A stretch of DNA of 64,000 nt from Villigracilis sp024434165 (GCA_030263665.1 SZPK01000001.1:62001-126000), one strand, 5' to 3'; shown: positions 23,666 through 32,853, counted from the first letter of the stretch. Notes: generated by a model not told the origin, from the sequence alone. Numbers and translations: made by a program.

Positions 23666-26161
23666 TTACGGGGCGACGAAAACCGAAAACTCCGAAATAT
23701 AGTCACCGGCAGGGTAATCGCCCATGCCGTCGTTGATGGGCGTTTTGAACGTCACCGCCGTGGTCAGGTGATGCTCGCCCGGCTTCCAGTCGGAGAGCGC
23801 CGTGTAGATGATGCGGCACTGGTTCCCGCCGGAGGGAAGGTCTGTCACGGCGAATTGGTCCAGCGGGATTTCTTCGCCGTTCAAAGTAAACGTCACATCA
23901 ATCTGTTTGAAGTTCTGCTCCAGAATTTCGGTGGTGGTCGTGCACCAGTAATATGCCCAGATCAGCGTCTCGGATTTGGCGAGCGGGACCGTGTAAGTAA
24001 ACACGCCGGGGGCGGATACTTCCTCTGCGCTGTATTGCTCGCGCGCCTTCTCTTCGATGAAACCCGCCCCGGCAGATAACGCCGATTCCGCCTCGCTCTT
24101 GGACGCGATCCTGGGCGATGCCGAGGGGCTGATGCCTGCGCCGAGAGGCTCCAACACGGCTTTGATGCCCGCCTGCAAGACAACGTCTTCGGTGGAGTAA
24201 ACAGTCTCTTCGTCAATGGGGACGCGCAGTGTGGGCTGGACTCCCTGTCCCTCAAGGAAGATACTGCCATCAGGCAGGGTGAAGCGTCCGGTCGGCACTT
24301 GCAGGGAGAAGCCCTCAGGCAGGATAAACTGTCCGCGTGCGACTTCCGCCTCCACGCCGCCGGTCGGGTACTGCCCCACCGTGATCATGCCCGGCACCTG
24401 GCTGAACCCGTAGGCTTCGATCTCGCAGGCGCTGTAACAAGCCTGCCCCACCAGCAGGACCATCTTATCGAAGCGGTATTGATTCTCGTTGGGAAGCACC
24501 TTCTCCGGCAGACCCTCAGGCTCGAACTGACCGGTCTCCTCGCTGTAATATTCAAGCTGACCAAGCGGAATTTCCTGGTCGGTGAGGAAGCCTGCCAGAC
24601 CCAGGTTCGCGCCGCCGCTGTTGTAACGCATATCAATGATGATGCCCGCCACTCCGCGCGCTTCGAACTGCTGGAGGGCGCGTTCGAAAAGGCGGATGAG
24701 AAGGTTCAAATCGTCGAAATTGCTGTTGATGCGGATGTACCCCACCTGCGAGTTTCCCTGCGTGATGATCTCGGAATCCACTGGCAGGAGCGAATCGAGG
24801 TCCACGCCGAAATAGATCGAGGTGCGTCCGAAGGACTCGCGTTCTGCAACCGCCGTCAGGGTGGCTGTCTGTTCGGAGCCGCCAGGGTTGATGAACGTTA
24901 CCTCGGCGGTATCTCCCGGCGTAGTCCTCAAGAGATAACGCGCCTGCTGGTAACGAATCGCAAAATCGGACGACTGGATCACGTACGTGCGCGCCTTGCC
25001 GATGGCATCCGCGACCGGCTCGCCGTTGAACTTTGTAACCTCCGCGCCGACCTGCATGCCCGCCTGCGCGGCGGGTCCGCCCTCCAGCACATAGATCACC
25101 ACCACACGCCCATCATCCAATTCACGGATGGCAAAACCGTATCCACCCTCGGTGGCTTGGGCGAAGTCCTGGTTGGCGTAATCGCCGCCATCCATGCCGA
25201 CGTGACCATCCTTGAACGCCCATGTGAAATCGCGCAGGGCAAGATAATAAGCGTTCGGGTCCCTGTCCTTTTCAGCCTGTTCCACGCGCGGTTTCAATTC
25301 GTCATAGAGCGCGTCCCAGTCTGGTTGTTTGCCTTCGATGCCGTTGAAGGCATACTCCTTTCGGACGACCTCGAACATCTTGTCGAACGCTTCCGTGTAG
25401 GAAAGTTCGGAATAATCCTTCACCGCCACATCGGCCGGCTCGTATAAAGTCATCTCGGCGGTCGGCGTTTTGGTGAACGTGAAGGGGTCGGTGTCCAGGT
25501 CCACGATGGTGTATCCTGCGGCGATCGGTCCCACTGGGTCGTCGGAGGTGAAGAGAAGCCCGTCGCTCCCAAACCCGGTGGGGAATTCCTGCCCCGCATC
25601 CGGCGACCAGATGATGAGTTTTCCGCCGATCACTTCATCGTTGTTTTCGGTATCGGTCTTTACGCTGGCAAGATACGAGGGCCAGCCCCTGGAGCGGTCA
25701 TCGCCCGCCGAGAACGGTCCGCCGTACAAATTGGGCGAATACCCCACGGCGAAGATTTGCACGCCCTGCTCCTCCTGCCCGTCGTTATCCACATCGTTGA
25801 ATTCGCCCTCCGGCAGGGCGGGAAGATTCAAGTCGAATTCGCCGCCAAGTTTTTCCGCATCGTAGGTCATATAGCCCAGCACCTGCGAATCAACCGGCAG
25901 TTCCCATTCTTCATCGCGGATGACAAAGCCGTGCATATCCAGCAATGCCACTGCGTTCTCGACATAGTAGGTAAAAACAAAATCGTTCGTTATGGTGTAG
26001 GTCCCCTTCACCTGAACGGGCTCGTCCTCCGCCGCGGCGGGAGCCCCGGTGGATGCAGGTTCTTCGGTTTCCGAGCCGACCGGCTCCACCCCGCCGCAGG
26101 CGGAGAGCGCCAGACTCAAAACAACGATCAACGCCAACAAGCGAAACAACCCGGACTTCAT
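23666..26161 (-). CDS. S41-family peptidase lipoprotein with PDZ domain
   Basis: An 831-residue protein. A lipoprotein signal (LLALIVVLSLALSACGG, Cys near residue 22) is followed by a Thr/Glu-rich linker, a beta domain, a helical S41 N-domain near 250-300, a PDZ domain (GYGFAIRELDDGRVVVIYVLEGGPAAQAGMQVGAEV in parts), and the TSPc peptidase domain: GVAGIIIDMRYNSGGAN, then the nucleophile candidate CYSACEIEAYGFS and TVGQYPTGG. The lysine of CtpA-type dyads is not seen, so it may be of the tricorn-like S41 type or inactive. A C-terminal beta domain of about 150 residues follows. AGGAGG precedes the ATG at 26161. Confidence 0.82.
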   Translation of the reverse strand: MKSGLFRLLALIVVLSLALSACGGVEPVGSETEEPASTGAPAAAEDEPVQVKGTYTITNDFVFTYYVENAVALLDMHGFVIRDEEWELPVDSQVLGYMTYDAEKLGGEFDLNLPALPEGEFNDVDNDGQEEQGVQIFAVGYSPNLYGGPFSAGDDRSRGWPSYLASVKTDTENNDEVIGGKLIIWSPDAGQEFPTGFGSDGLLFTSDDPVGPIAAGYTIVDLDTDPFTFTKTPTAEMTLYEPADVAVKDYSELSYTEAFDKMFEVVRKEYAFNGIEGKQPDWDALYDELKPRVEQAEKDRDPNAYYLALRDFTWAFKDGHVGMDGGDYANQDFAQATEGGYGFAIRELDDGRVVVIYVLEGGPAAQAGMQVGAEVTKFNGEPVADAIGKARTYVIQSSDFAIRYQQARYLLRTTPGDTAEVTFINPGGSEQTATLTAVAERESFGRTSIYFGVDLDSLLPVDSEIITQGNSQVGYIRINSNFDDLNLLIRLFERALQQFEARGVAGIIIDMRYNSGGANLGLAGFLTDQEIPLGQLEYYSEETGQFEPEGLPEKVLPNENQYRFDKMVLLVGQACYSACEIEAYGFSQVPGMITVGQYPTGGVEAEVARGQFILPEGFSLQVPTGRFTLPDGSIFLEGQGVQPTLRVPIDEETVYSTEDVVLQAGIKAVLEPLGAGISPSASPRIASKSEAESALSAGAGFIEEKAREQYSAEEVSAPGVFTYTVPLAKSETLIWAYYWCTTTTEILEQNFKQIDVTFTLNGEEIPLDQFAVTDLPSGGNQCRIIYTALSDWKPGEHHLTTAVTFKTPINDGMGDYPAGDYISEFSVFVAP

Positions 26162-26200
26162 CACAGCCTCCTGAAATTTTTGCGAATTATAATCCCTGCC

Positions 26201-26530
26201 ATGAACAATCCCCGTGTTGAAATCGAACGAGAATTCGAAAAGGCGCAGCAGGCAAGGGAGAAAGGCAGCGAAGGTCAGGCGCGGGTGTGCGCCCGGCGCG
26301 CGGCAGGCATTGCCATACGGGATTATCTCGACCGGCATGGGATGGACTCCCCCAGCGCGAGCGCCTACGATTTGCTGACCCTGCTCAAGGAGGATACGCT
26401 TCTTCCCCCGGACTTGAAGCGGGCCGCCAGCCATTTGACTTTGCGCGTCACCGAAGAGTTCAAACTCCCCGTCGAAGCCGACCTGATTGCCGAAGCCAGG
26501 TCCTTGTGTGAGTGGTTATTAAAGAATTAG
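26201..26530 (+). CDS. Small helical (HEPN-like) protein
   Basis: A 109-residue, wholly helical, charged protein: REFEKAQQAREKGSEGQARVCARRAAGIAIRDYL then ASAYDLLTLLKEDTLLPPDLKRAASHLT (in parts). The pattern of an N-terminal basic helix followed by RRAAGIAI resembles HEPN-type small proteins, but I cannot name a family with certainty. TATAAT at 26188-26193 is only 7 nt before the ATG, again suggesting a leaderless transcript. Divergent from the S41 lipoprotein by 39 nt. Confidence 0.6.
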   Translation: MNNPRVEIEREFEKAQQAREKGSEGQARVCARRAAGIAIRDYLDRHGMDSPSASAYDLLTLLKEDTLLPPDLKRAASHLTLRVTEEFKLPVEADLIAEARSLCEWLLKN

Positions 26531-26677
26531 ACCCGAAAGGTTTTATTGCAGATCAACAAATTAATCCGACAATACGAAAGCCGCTGTTTCAGTACCGCAA
26601 GATTCGTCTTGCGCTGGGCGGCGCAAGATAAATCCTGCGGTACAGTACTCCATTGTCAGAATAATTTGGAAATGTAC

Positions 26678-26702
26678 AAAGAAACCCTTCGGGTCTTTCT
26701 TG
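26678..26702. terminator. Bidirectional terminator with UUCG loop
   Basis: AAAGAAACCC-TTCG-GGTCTTTCTT lies between two convergent genes. AAACCCTTCGGG also occurs at 43313-43325. Before it, GTACCGCAAGATTCGTCTTGCGC...AAATCCTGCGGTAC forms another inverted repeat (26590-26645). Confidence 0.65.
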
Positions 26703-26706
26703 ATGA

Positions 26707-26982
26707 TCAAGCCGCGTTCCTGCGCCCCGCCAGATAATAGAACACCCGCGCAATCGTTACCAACGCAATCATCCCGGATATGACACCGCCAAAGATCAGG
26801 AACAATCTGCGCCAGTCGGTGAGGCGCAGGGAAATCTCCCGGCGGGTGGGCATTTGGAGTCGTCCGCGCAGGCGCTGCACCAGGTCGCTCGAAGGAGTCA
26901 CCCGCTTCAAGGTCCCGGCAAGATGCGCTTCAAGGACATCCAAATCTTCTTCTTGAGTCTGGTTTGTCTTGCGTTTGGTCAT
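26707..26982 (-). CDS. Small single-pass membrane protein of the sigma-factor operon
   Basis: A 91-residue protein: a charged cytosolic half (MTKRKTNQTQEEDLDVLEAHLAGTL in parts, then SSDLVQRLRGRLQMPTRREI) and one TM helix (LFLIFGGVISGMIALVTIARVFYYL). The SDLVQRLRGRL segment resembles the EFAKRLRSEL segment of the anti-sigma candidate at 41094, so this may be a reduced anti-sigma protein. It is third in line after a sigma factor and DegV, although an inserted element (27000-27086) now lies before it. Function is inferred. Confidence 0.6.
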   Translation of the reverse strand: MTKRKTNQTQEEDLDVLEAHLAGTLKRVTPSSDLVQRLRGRLQMPTRREISLRLTDWRRLFLIFGGVISGMIALVTIARVFYYLAGRRNAA

Positions 26983-26999
26983 TCTTTTCCCTTTGAATA

Positions 27000-27086
27000 A
27001 CTCATGGTACGCAGTTTGCTCGTACTGCAACATTCATATTGCTCTGCAAAGGCGAGATGAATCTCGCGGTGCTGCGTAAGGTGAGT
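27000..27086. mobile_element. Inverted-repeat element (MITE-like), copy 2
   Basis: Ends ACTCATGGTACGC (27000-27012) and GCGTAAGGTGAGT (27074-27086) with 5-bp direct repeats GAATA on both sides (26995-26999, 27087-27091). Interior closely matches copy 1 (AAAGGCGAGATGAATCTCGCGGT). It sits between DegV and the small membrane gene, inside their operon. Confidence 0.78.
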
Positions 27087-27097
27087 GAATAAAATTC

Positions 27098-27940
27098 TTA
27101 CGAGGCTGGATATAAGATCAGTCCAACCGTGCCGGGTCCCAGGTTTGCCGCAATGGAGATGGAAAGTTCGCTGATCAGGGTTTCCTTGTGGTTGAAGTGT
27201 TTTTTGGCGTCTTCGAGCAATGCCTGACCCGATTTCAAGTCGCGCGCATGGACCACGGCAAGATAGACGGGCTTGTCGCTGTATTCCTCCTTCGCCATGG
27301 CAATGACGCGCTCCAGCGCGGCTTTGCGGGTGCGGACTTTCTCCGCCATGTTCAGCACACCGTCCCGCAGGACGGCGATGGGCTTGACGTTCAGGAGCGA
27401 GGCGAGCGCTGCCTGCATGGCTCCCACCCGCCCGGACATCTTGGCGTATTCCAGCGTATCGAGCGTGAGGATGACGAGGACCTTGGATTTTATTTCCTCG
27501 ATGTATTTCACGATCTCATCCACGCTTTTTCCGGCGCGTTCCATTTTGCGGGCTTCGCGGCACATCAACCCGATGCCAAGCGAGCCGACGGCAGAGTCAA
27601 CGGGAACGACGTTGAATTCACCCTTCAACTCTTCCGCGGCGGAGACCGCCGAGGCGTAGGTGCCGGAGAGTTTGGCGGTGATGTGAATGGAGAGGATGGT
27701 ATCGCCTTTCTGCGCGACCTTGCGGTAGAACTCCACAAACTGGTGCGGCGACGGCTGGGAGGTCTTGGGGATGCGTTTGCTTTCATCCACCAGTTTGTAA
27801 AAGCCTTCGTTATCCAGTTCCACGCCCTGCAGGTAGGACTTTTCCCCGAAGAGGATGTTCACGGGGATCATATCAATGCCGTATTCCCTTGCCCATTCGG
27901 GGAGGATGTCGGCGGCGCCGTCGGTCACAATACGCAACAT
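27098..27940 (-). CDS. DegV family fatty-acid-binding protein
   Basis: A 280-residue DegV-fold protein: IVTDGAADILPEWAREYGIDMIPVNI, TSQPSPHQFVEFYRKV, HITAKLSGTYASAVSAA (Ser/Thr-containing lipid-binding region), VDSAVGSLGIGLM and a C-terminal half with GTVGLILYP. FakB-like members hand fatty acids to a FakA kinase; no fakA is in the window. The ATG is 3 nt from the sigma factor stop, indicating cotranscription, so membrane lipid status may be linked to the sigma factor (inference). Confidence 0.9.
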   Translation of the reverse strand: MLRIVTDGAADILPEWAREYGIDMIPVNILFGEKSYLQGVELDNEGFYKLVDESKRIPKTSQPSPHQFVEFYRKVAQKGDTILSIHITAKLSGTYASAVSAAEELKGEFNVVPVDSAVGSLGIGLMCREARKMERAGKSVDEIVKYIEEIKSKVLVILTLDTLEYAKMSGRVGAMQAALASLLNVKPIAVLRDGVLNMAEKVRTRKAALERVIAMAKEEYSDKPVYLAVVHARDLKSGQALLEDAKKHFNHKETLISELSISIAANLGPGTVGLILYPAS

Positions 27941-27943
27941 GGT

Positions 27944-28555
27944 TTACTCTCCTTCGATCATAAGGTTTTGGTCTTCCAGTTGGTCGCGCAGAGCCAGCAG
28001 GGTGCGGTGATAGAGGCTCTTTACGGCTCCTTCGCTTCGTCCCATGATTTTGCCGATCTCGGCGTTGGACATGTTCTCCACGAACTTGAGGATAAGCAGG
28101 TTCTGCCTTTCGGGCGGAAGTTTGCGAATCATCTTCAATAACGCCTCCTGCTCCTGCGAGCGGACCAGGTTCCTTTCGGGGTGGTCGCCTTTGGCGGGCA
28201 GGATGGGCAGGTCGTCGAGCGGGATTTCCTGTTTGCGGCTGCGGTCGCGGTGCCAGTTCGCCACCAGGTTGTGGGCGATGCGGTAGAGCCAGGCGGAAAA
28301 CGGTACGCCGCGGTCGGTATAGTTTACGATGTGGTTCATCGCCCGCTGGAAGACGCGCGCCGTCAGGTCTTCGGCGTCGTGCGAATTCCCGGTGCGATAG
28401 TATACATAGTTGAAGATGCGTTCCACGTAATGCTCGTAGAGACGCCCAAAGGCATCCCGGTCGCCCTGGGAAGCACGCGCAAGAATTTCCTCTTCGTTGT
28501 ATTCCAGTTCCGACAAGTGACAAACCTTACCGGCAGGATTTGCTGTAAATAACAC
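27944..28555 (-). CDS. RNA polymerase sigma-70 factor, ECF type
   Basis: About 200 residues: region 2 DRDAFGRLYEHYVERIFNYVYYRTGNSHDAEDLTARVF (in parts) with VPFSAWLYRIAHNLVANWHRD, and region 4 KLPPERQNLLILKFVENMSNAEIGKIMGRSEGAVKSLYHRTLLAL (in parts). The start is uncertain: GTG at 28555, or TTG at 28516 (LSELEYNEEE) which fits the domain better. A perfect 16-bp palindrome lies 66 nt upstream. Operon with DegV and a small membrane protein. Confidence 0.88.
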   Translation of the reverse strand: MLFTANPAGKVCHLSELEYNEEEILARASQGDRDAFGRLYEHYVERIFNYVYYRTGNSHDAEDLTARVFQRAMNHIVNYTDRGVPFSAWLYRIAHNLVANWHRDRSRKQEIPLDDLPILPAKGDHPERNLVRSQEQEALLKMIRKLPPERQNLLILKFVENMSNAEIGKIMGRSEGAVKSLYHRTLLALRDQLEDQNLMIEGE

Positions 28556-28620
28556 CGCCGGGTTTTAGAAGTTGCTTGGAGTATAACATGACCAATATCC
28601 CATGCCCGGCGGGGGCAAAA

Positions 28621-28636
28621 GTAGGGTTAACCCTAC
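28621..28636. promoter_or_regulatory. Perfect 16-bp palindrome GTAGGGTTAACCCTAC
   Basis: Located between the divergent sigma factor gene and the cysteine-module protein. A perfect dyad of this length without a T run looks like a protein-binding site rather than a terminator. No matching site was found elsewhere in the window. Confidence 0.5.
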
Positions 28637-28703
28637 CGACAAATCAGACCTCTTCCGCGAAAATAACGACACAAAGATTTCAACCAACGCAAAGGAGAGA
28701 GTC

Positions 28704-30224
28704 ATGAAAAAACCATTTTTTATTGTTTCCCTTTTGCTGGCGCTGCTGTTCGCAATTGCCACGCCAGCGTCCATGAATGCGGACGTTTCTGCGCAGGACC
28801 CCAATGTATGCTATGACGCGACCGGGGCGGTCATCCCTTGTCCGCCCACGCAAGACAGCGGCGGCTCAGGCAATAACGGCGGCGAGGATGAAGAAGACTC
28901 CAGCGCCGGCGGCGGAAACCCGCCGGTTATTGTGAACAACGCCACGCCTTCGACTTCCAAAGAAGAAAAGCAGGATTGGAGCGGAAAGTGTTATCCCTCA
29001 CCCCCGGATAAACCCTTTTCGTTTGCAAATTGCATCGCGGCGCTTGAAAACGCTTGTAACGGTACCGGAGGAACCGTATCCATAGGCAACACTGAACCGG
29101 ATGGAGGAACCACGGTTTCCTGCACATACGGGCTCGTTCTTGAACCTACACCCCTTCCTGTATCATCCGGAGACAACCATTCATCGGAAGCAAAGGAAAT
29201 CGGCTGCGGCGGCAGCGCCGAAGGTGTGGCAAGTTGTGTCGGAAAATATGTGTTGATGTGTATAAAAGCCGGAGGTAAGGCAACCACCACCGTCACCGGC
29301 GAAAACTCCGCACAGGTTTCCTGCACAAAGGATGTCTTCCTGGAGGTCGAGCCAACACCCCTTCCTTTCGCCTTCCCGGAAGATGATTACCTGGGCAGCT
29401 GTACCAGCGAGAACCTTGCCGAGTGCCGCGAACAATTCCAATGCGAAGACGGACTATTGGTCATAAAAGTTGACTTGTATGCCGGAGGCGGAACCCAATA
29501 CGATTTCTACTGCATCCCGCATGAGGAACTCCCCGATCTCGGATTGCCGCTTGCCAGCCCCGCCGATTCGGGCGACAACCCCACAGAATACAAGTACGCG
29601 GGCGTCTGTCATTTCGGCGATGGGTACGAGAAATGTATATCGGACTTTTTCGCACAATGCGATGCGGACGGCGGTCTCTATGATGAAGTTGACTCGGGCA
29701 AAGACTGGACCGTTGCAACCTGTGAATTGCCCGAGCGTGCAGCGCCGACCGAATCTCCCGACATTGCCGCCGCCCCCGCGGACGATGGAAGCACCGAAGG
29801 TTCCTGGGATGAAGAATGCGGATATTGGACTTGCTGGATCTCCGCCTTATCCTGTTTGATGGACGGAGGCTCCGGCTATGAACTGGATCACGCCTCCGGC
29901 GCGCATATCTATCACTGCAATGTTCCAGACCCCGCCTCAACCACCGCGCCGCCTTCCGCGTGGCTGCCTGGGCTTGGTTTGGGCATTGTGATCGGCATCG
30001 TGCTTTTACCCGCGATACAAAAAGTGCGCGACGCGGCGGCGCGGCAGAGCAGCGTCATGCGGCAGACCAAGGAACACATCCTCCTGAACAAGGAAGAAAA
30101 CAGTAAATCCGCGCAAATGTCAAATAACAATGATCCAGACCTGCCCAAATCAGAAAGTTCCGATGACAAATATCCGGGCGGAAGTCAGCTTCCGCCCAAT
30201 CGAGGAGGCGTAGGCGACGAGTAA
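28704..30224 (+). CDS. Secreted protein with five four-cysteine modules
   Basis: A 506-residue protein, family not recognised. Signal peptide at residues 1-30, an acidic Gly/Ser-rich linker (50-90), then five modules each with four cysteines: 95/110/118/140, 168/178/186/207, 233/241/247/270, 302/311/319/340 and 372/377/384/405. The last interval is always 21-23 residues, and GG usually falls inside it. Linkers between modules carry EPTPLP. A TM helix (about 422-438, LPGLGLGIVIGIVLLPAI) anchors it with a charged cytosolic tail. AAAGGAG precedes the ATG at 28704. Probably a disulfide-bonded surface protein; divergent from the sigma factor. Confidence 0.75.
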   Translation: MKKPFFIVSLLLALLFAIATPASMNADVSAQDPNVCYDATGAVIPCPPTQDSGGSGNNGGEDEEDSSAGGGNPPVIVNNATPSTSKEEKQDWSGKCYPSPPDKPFSFANCIAALENACNGTGGTVSIGNTEPDGGTTVSCTYGLVLEPTPLPVSSGDNHSSEAKEIGCGGSAEGVASCVGKYVLMCIKAGGKATTTVTGENSAQVSCTKDVFLEVEPTPLPFAFPEDDYLGSCTSENLAECREQFQCEDGLLVIKVDLYAGGGTQYDFYCIPHEELPDLGLPLASPADSGDNPTEYKYAGVCHFGDGYEKCISDFFAQCDADGGLYDEVDSGKDWTVATCELPERAAPTESPDIAAAPADDGSTEGSWDEECGYWTCWISALSCLMDGGSGYELDHASGAHIYHCNVPDPASTTAPPSAWLPGLGLGIVIGIVLLPAIQKVRDAAARQSSVMRQTKEHILLNKEENSKSAQMSNNNDPDLPKSESSDDKYPGGSQLPPNRGGVGDE

Positions 30225-30313
30225 CCTCCAAACGCCGAAAGGGTCAATTGTGCAGTCTGGGGATTTAAGCGCTTGATCAGGTTCTCGTCACAGGCAAGGT
30301 AGGTCAACCCGCG

Positions 30314-32806
30314 TCAGGGATTCTGATGCGGGTTTGCGTTTTCAATAAACCACGCCGCCGCTTCGGTGCGGTTCTTTAAACCGAGTTTCATGAGGATGTT
30401 GGCGACGTGTTTTTCCACGGTCTTGACCACGACCACGAGTTCCTTTGAAATCTCTTCGTTCGTCATGCCGCGCGAAAGCAGGGCCAACACTTCGCGTTCG
30501 CGGGCGGTCAGCAATTGCTCCGCTTCGGATTCGAGGATAGCGGGGACCGGCTGGTTCAACTCCTCGACGAAAAACGCAAACGCAGATTCGATGGTCAACT
30601 CCCTTCCTTTTCGCTCTGCTGCGGTGTATTCATCGGCGGGCAGGGTTTCACGCAGGTGTTGAACCAGTTCCCGGAGATCCGCCGCGTCCGGCAAATATTC
30701 TGGAATATTCAGTTCGGCGCGAACCTTCGCAACACAGGCGGTCAATCGAACCGCCGCGTTTGTTTTTCCCGCTTGCGCCAGCGCGAGAACGGCGGCGTCT
30801 AGGTATTCGATTTTCAATGCAACTTCCGTCACGCTGTTCAACGCGCCAATTCCCTCAAGAATCGCCCGGGTCGCGGATTCAATGCCGCCCAGTTTGAGAT
30901 ATGCCCTTGCCAGAATCACCAGCGACCAGGCGCGCAAATAGGGGGTTTCGGTACGCTGGGAGGAAACCAGGTCGGATTCCAGCAAAGAGATCGCCGCCTT
31001 GTAATCCCCGATATGGATCTTCAGATGCGCAATGTTGCATAAAAACGAGGAGATGAAATAACCGTCCTTGATTTCTTTGGCGATTGCCAGACCTTCCTCG
31101 AATTTTGACAGCGCCTCTTCATCCCTGCCCTGGATGCGCAGCACATCACCGAGGTTGTTCAACTGCCTCGCCTCCCCCCACCGATCCCCGATTTTCCGAT
31201 TGAGGGTCAAGCCTTTATCGTGCCTTTCCAGCGCTGCCTGATATTCACCCATCAAAGCCAGGTTAACCGCCCAATTGTTTAATGCGTCCGCCATGCCGCG
31301 CTCATCTCCTAGGGATTCATAAATCTGATACGCGCCCTGGTGCCAGTCCGCGCCGTCGCGGTAATTGCCCATCGCCCACGCCAGGCTGCCGGTCAGGCTG
31401 TAGATGTTCGCCTTTAATCGCAAAATTTCCCCGCCGCCTGCGTGTTCCTTCTTTTCGTATTCTTCAATGGAGGTCCTGGCTTTTGCAATGTGTTCCGCCG
31501 CATAGTGGAATTGACCATGCAGCATGAAATAATTATGGAAATTGTTCAGGATGCGAAAGCCGTTTTTCCATCGCTCGGAACCCTGCAGCGAGGTCAGGCA
31601 CATTTCCAAGGCGAGATTGATATTGATGAATTCTTCATCGAAGGCGGTGAGCCAATGTTCCTGGCTGTCACTTTGTAATTCCCTCCCCGCCCTTTCCGAC
31701 AACGAAAGATAGACTGCAATGTAGGATGTCCTCAAACGTTCCACTTCGCCCAGGCGGGTGATTTCATCCCACGCATATTCCCGAATCGCTTCGAGCAGGA
31801 TGAACCGCTCCTCGTCCAGCCTCTCCGTTGCCGGTTTGACCAGGTTCTTATCCACCAGCGAAGACACGCCCTGAAGAACGATTTCCTCATCGCTTTCCAT
31901 GATCGCGGCAAGCGTCCGAATCGTGAACCCCGCCGGAAAGACCGACGCCGCGCGGAGCGTTTTCTGCTCTTCGGCGTCGAGCAGGCTGTAACTCCACTCG
32001 ATGGTTTTCCGCAGGGACTGCTGGCGCTCGGGCAGGTCTCTTGCCCCAACGGAGAGCAGGTTCAGGATTCGAGAAACAGGCTGCAGGTCCGGTTTGAGGC
32101 GGGCAAGCAGGGCATCCGGCGTGAAGAGGCGGGTCCGCAATGCCGCAAGTTCAATCGTCAACGGCAGCCCATCGAGCCGGCGGCATAATTCCGCCACCGT
32201 CTCGTGGTTGTTTTCCGAAGGGTTGTACTGGGGGTTCACCGACTGCGCCCGGCGCGTAAATAATTCGATGGCGTGCTCCGTTTCCAAGGGGCGCACTAGA
32301 AAGGATTGTTCGGCGCGCAGGCGCAGGGGTTCGCGGCTGGTGACGAGTAACTTGAGCGATGCACAGGCGGAGAGCAGGTCGCTCACGAACGACGCCGCCT
32401 GCATCAGGTGTTCGAAGTTATCCAGGACCAGCAGCATGCGCTGACCTGCAAGGAATTCACGCAGGTTTCCGACGACGTCGCTGCCGGTGGAACGTTTGAT
32501 CTTCAGCGTATGCGCGATCTCGATTGGGATTAACTCGCTTTTTGTAAGGGGCGCGAGGTTGATAAAGAAAACGCCGTGCGGAAATTCTTCGAGCAGGGAC
32601 GAGGCTGCCTGCAAGGCAAGCGCGGTCTTCCCCACGCCGCCCCAGCCGGTGATCGTCACCAGGGAAACATCGTCGCGCAAAAGAAGGGCGCGCACGCTTT
32701 TGAACTCGCGGTCGCGGCCGATCAAACGAGTCAGGGAACGCGGCAGATTGGTGGGAATGGATGATTTGGAAGAGGCAGGCGTTCTCTCTCGAAACGAAGA
32801 ACTCAT
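30314..32806 (-). CDS. NB-ARC/TPR regulator with C-terminal LuxR HTH
   Basis: An 830-residue STAND-type regulator. NB-ARC ATPase (residues 25-300): RDREFKSVRALL, P-loop TGWGGVGKTALALQAA, RMLLVLDNFEHL, and LLVTSREPLRL. A winged-helix region and about seven TPR-like repeats follow (460-720). The end is a LuxR HTH: LTAREREVLALLSRGMTNEEISKELVVVVKTVEKHVANI (in parts) near 765-815. Such proteins sense a ligand through the TPR part and activate transcription when ATP-bound. Target unknown. It shares an intergenic region with uvrA. A hairpin AACCCGC/GCGGGTT covers its stop codon. Confidence 0.88.
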   Translation of the reverse strand: MSSSFRERTPASSKSSIPTNLPRSLTRLIGRDREFKSVRALLLRDDVSLVTITGWGGVGKTALALQAASSLLEEFPHGVFFINLAPLTKSELIPIEIAHTLKIKRSTGSDVVGNLREFLAGQRMLLVLDNFEHLMQAASFVSDLLSACASLKLLVTSREPLRLRAEQSFLVRPLETEHAIELFTRRAQSVNPQYNPSENNHETVAELCRRLDGLPLTIELAALRTRLFTPDALLARLKPDLQPVSRILNLLSVGARDLPERQQSLRKTIEWSYSLLDAEEQKTLRAASVFPAGFTIRTLAAIMESDEEIVLQGVSSLVDKNLVKPATERLDEERFILLEAIREYAWDEITRLGEVERLRTSYIAVYLSLSERAGRELQSDSQEHWLTAFDEEFININLALEMCLTSLQGSERWKNGFRILNNFHNYFMLHGQFHYAAEHIAKARTSIEEYEKKEHAGGGEILRLKANIYSLTGSLAWAMGNYRDGADWHQGAYQIYESLGDERGMADALNNWAVNLALMGEYQAALERHDKGLTLNRKIGDRWGEARQLNNLGDVLRIQGRDEEALSKFEEGLAIAKEIKDGYFISSFLCNIAHLKIHIGDYKAAISLLESDLVSSQRTETPYLRAWSLVILARAYLKLGGIESATRAILEGIGALNSVTEVALKIEYLDAAVLALAQAGKTNAAVRLTACVAKVRAELNIPEYLPDAADLRELVQHLRETLPADEYTAAERKGRELTIESAFAFFVEELNQPVPAILESEAEQLLTAREREVLALLSRGMTNEEISKELVVVVKTVEKHVANILMKLGLKNRTEAAAWFIENANPHQNP

Positions 32807-32853
32807 TGGAAAAATTATAACATCGGCAAAATCGCGCTTCCCGCTTGGGTATA

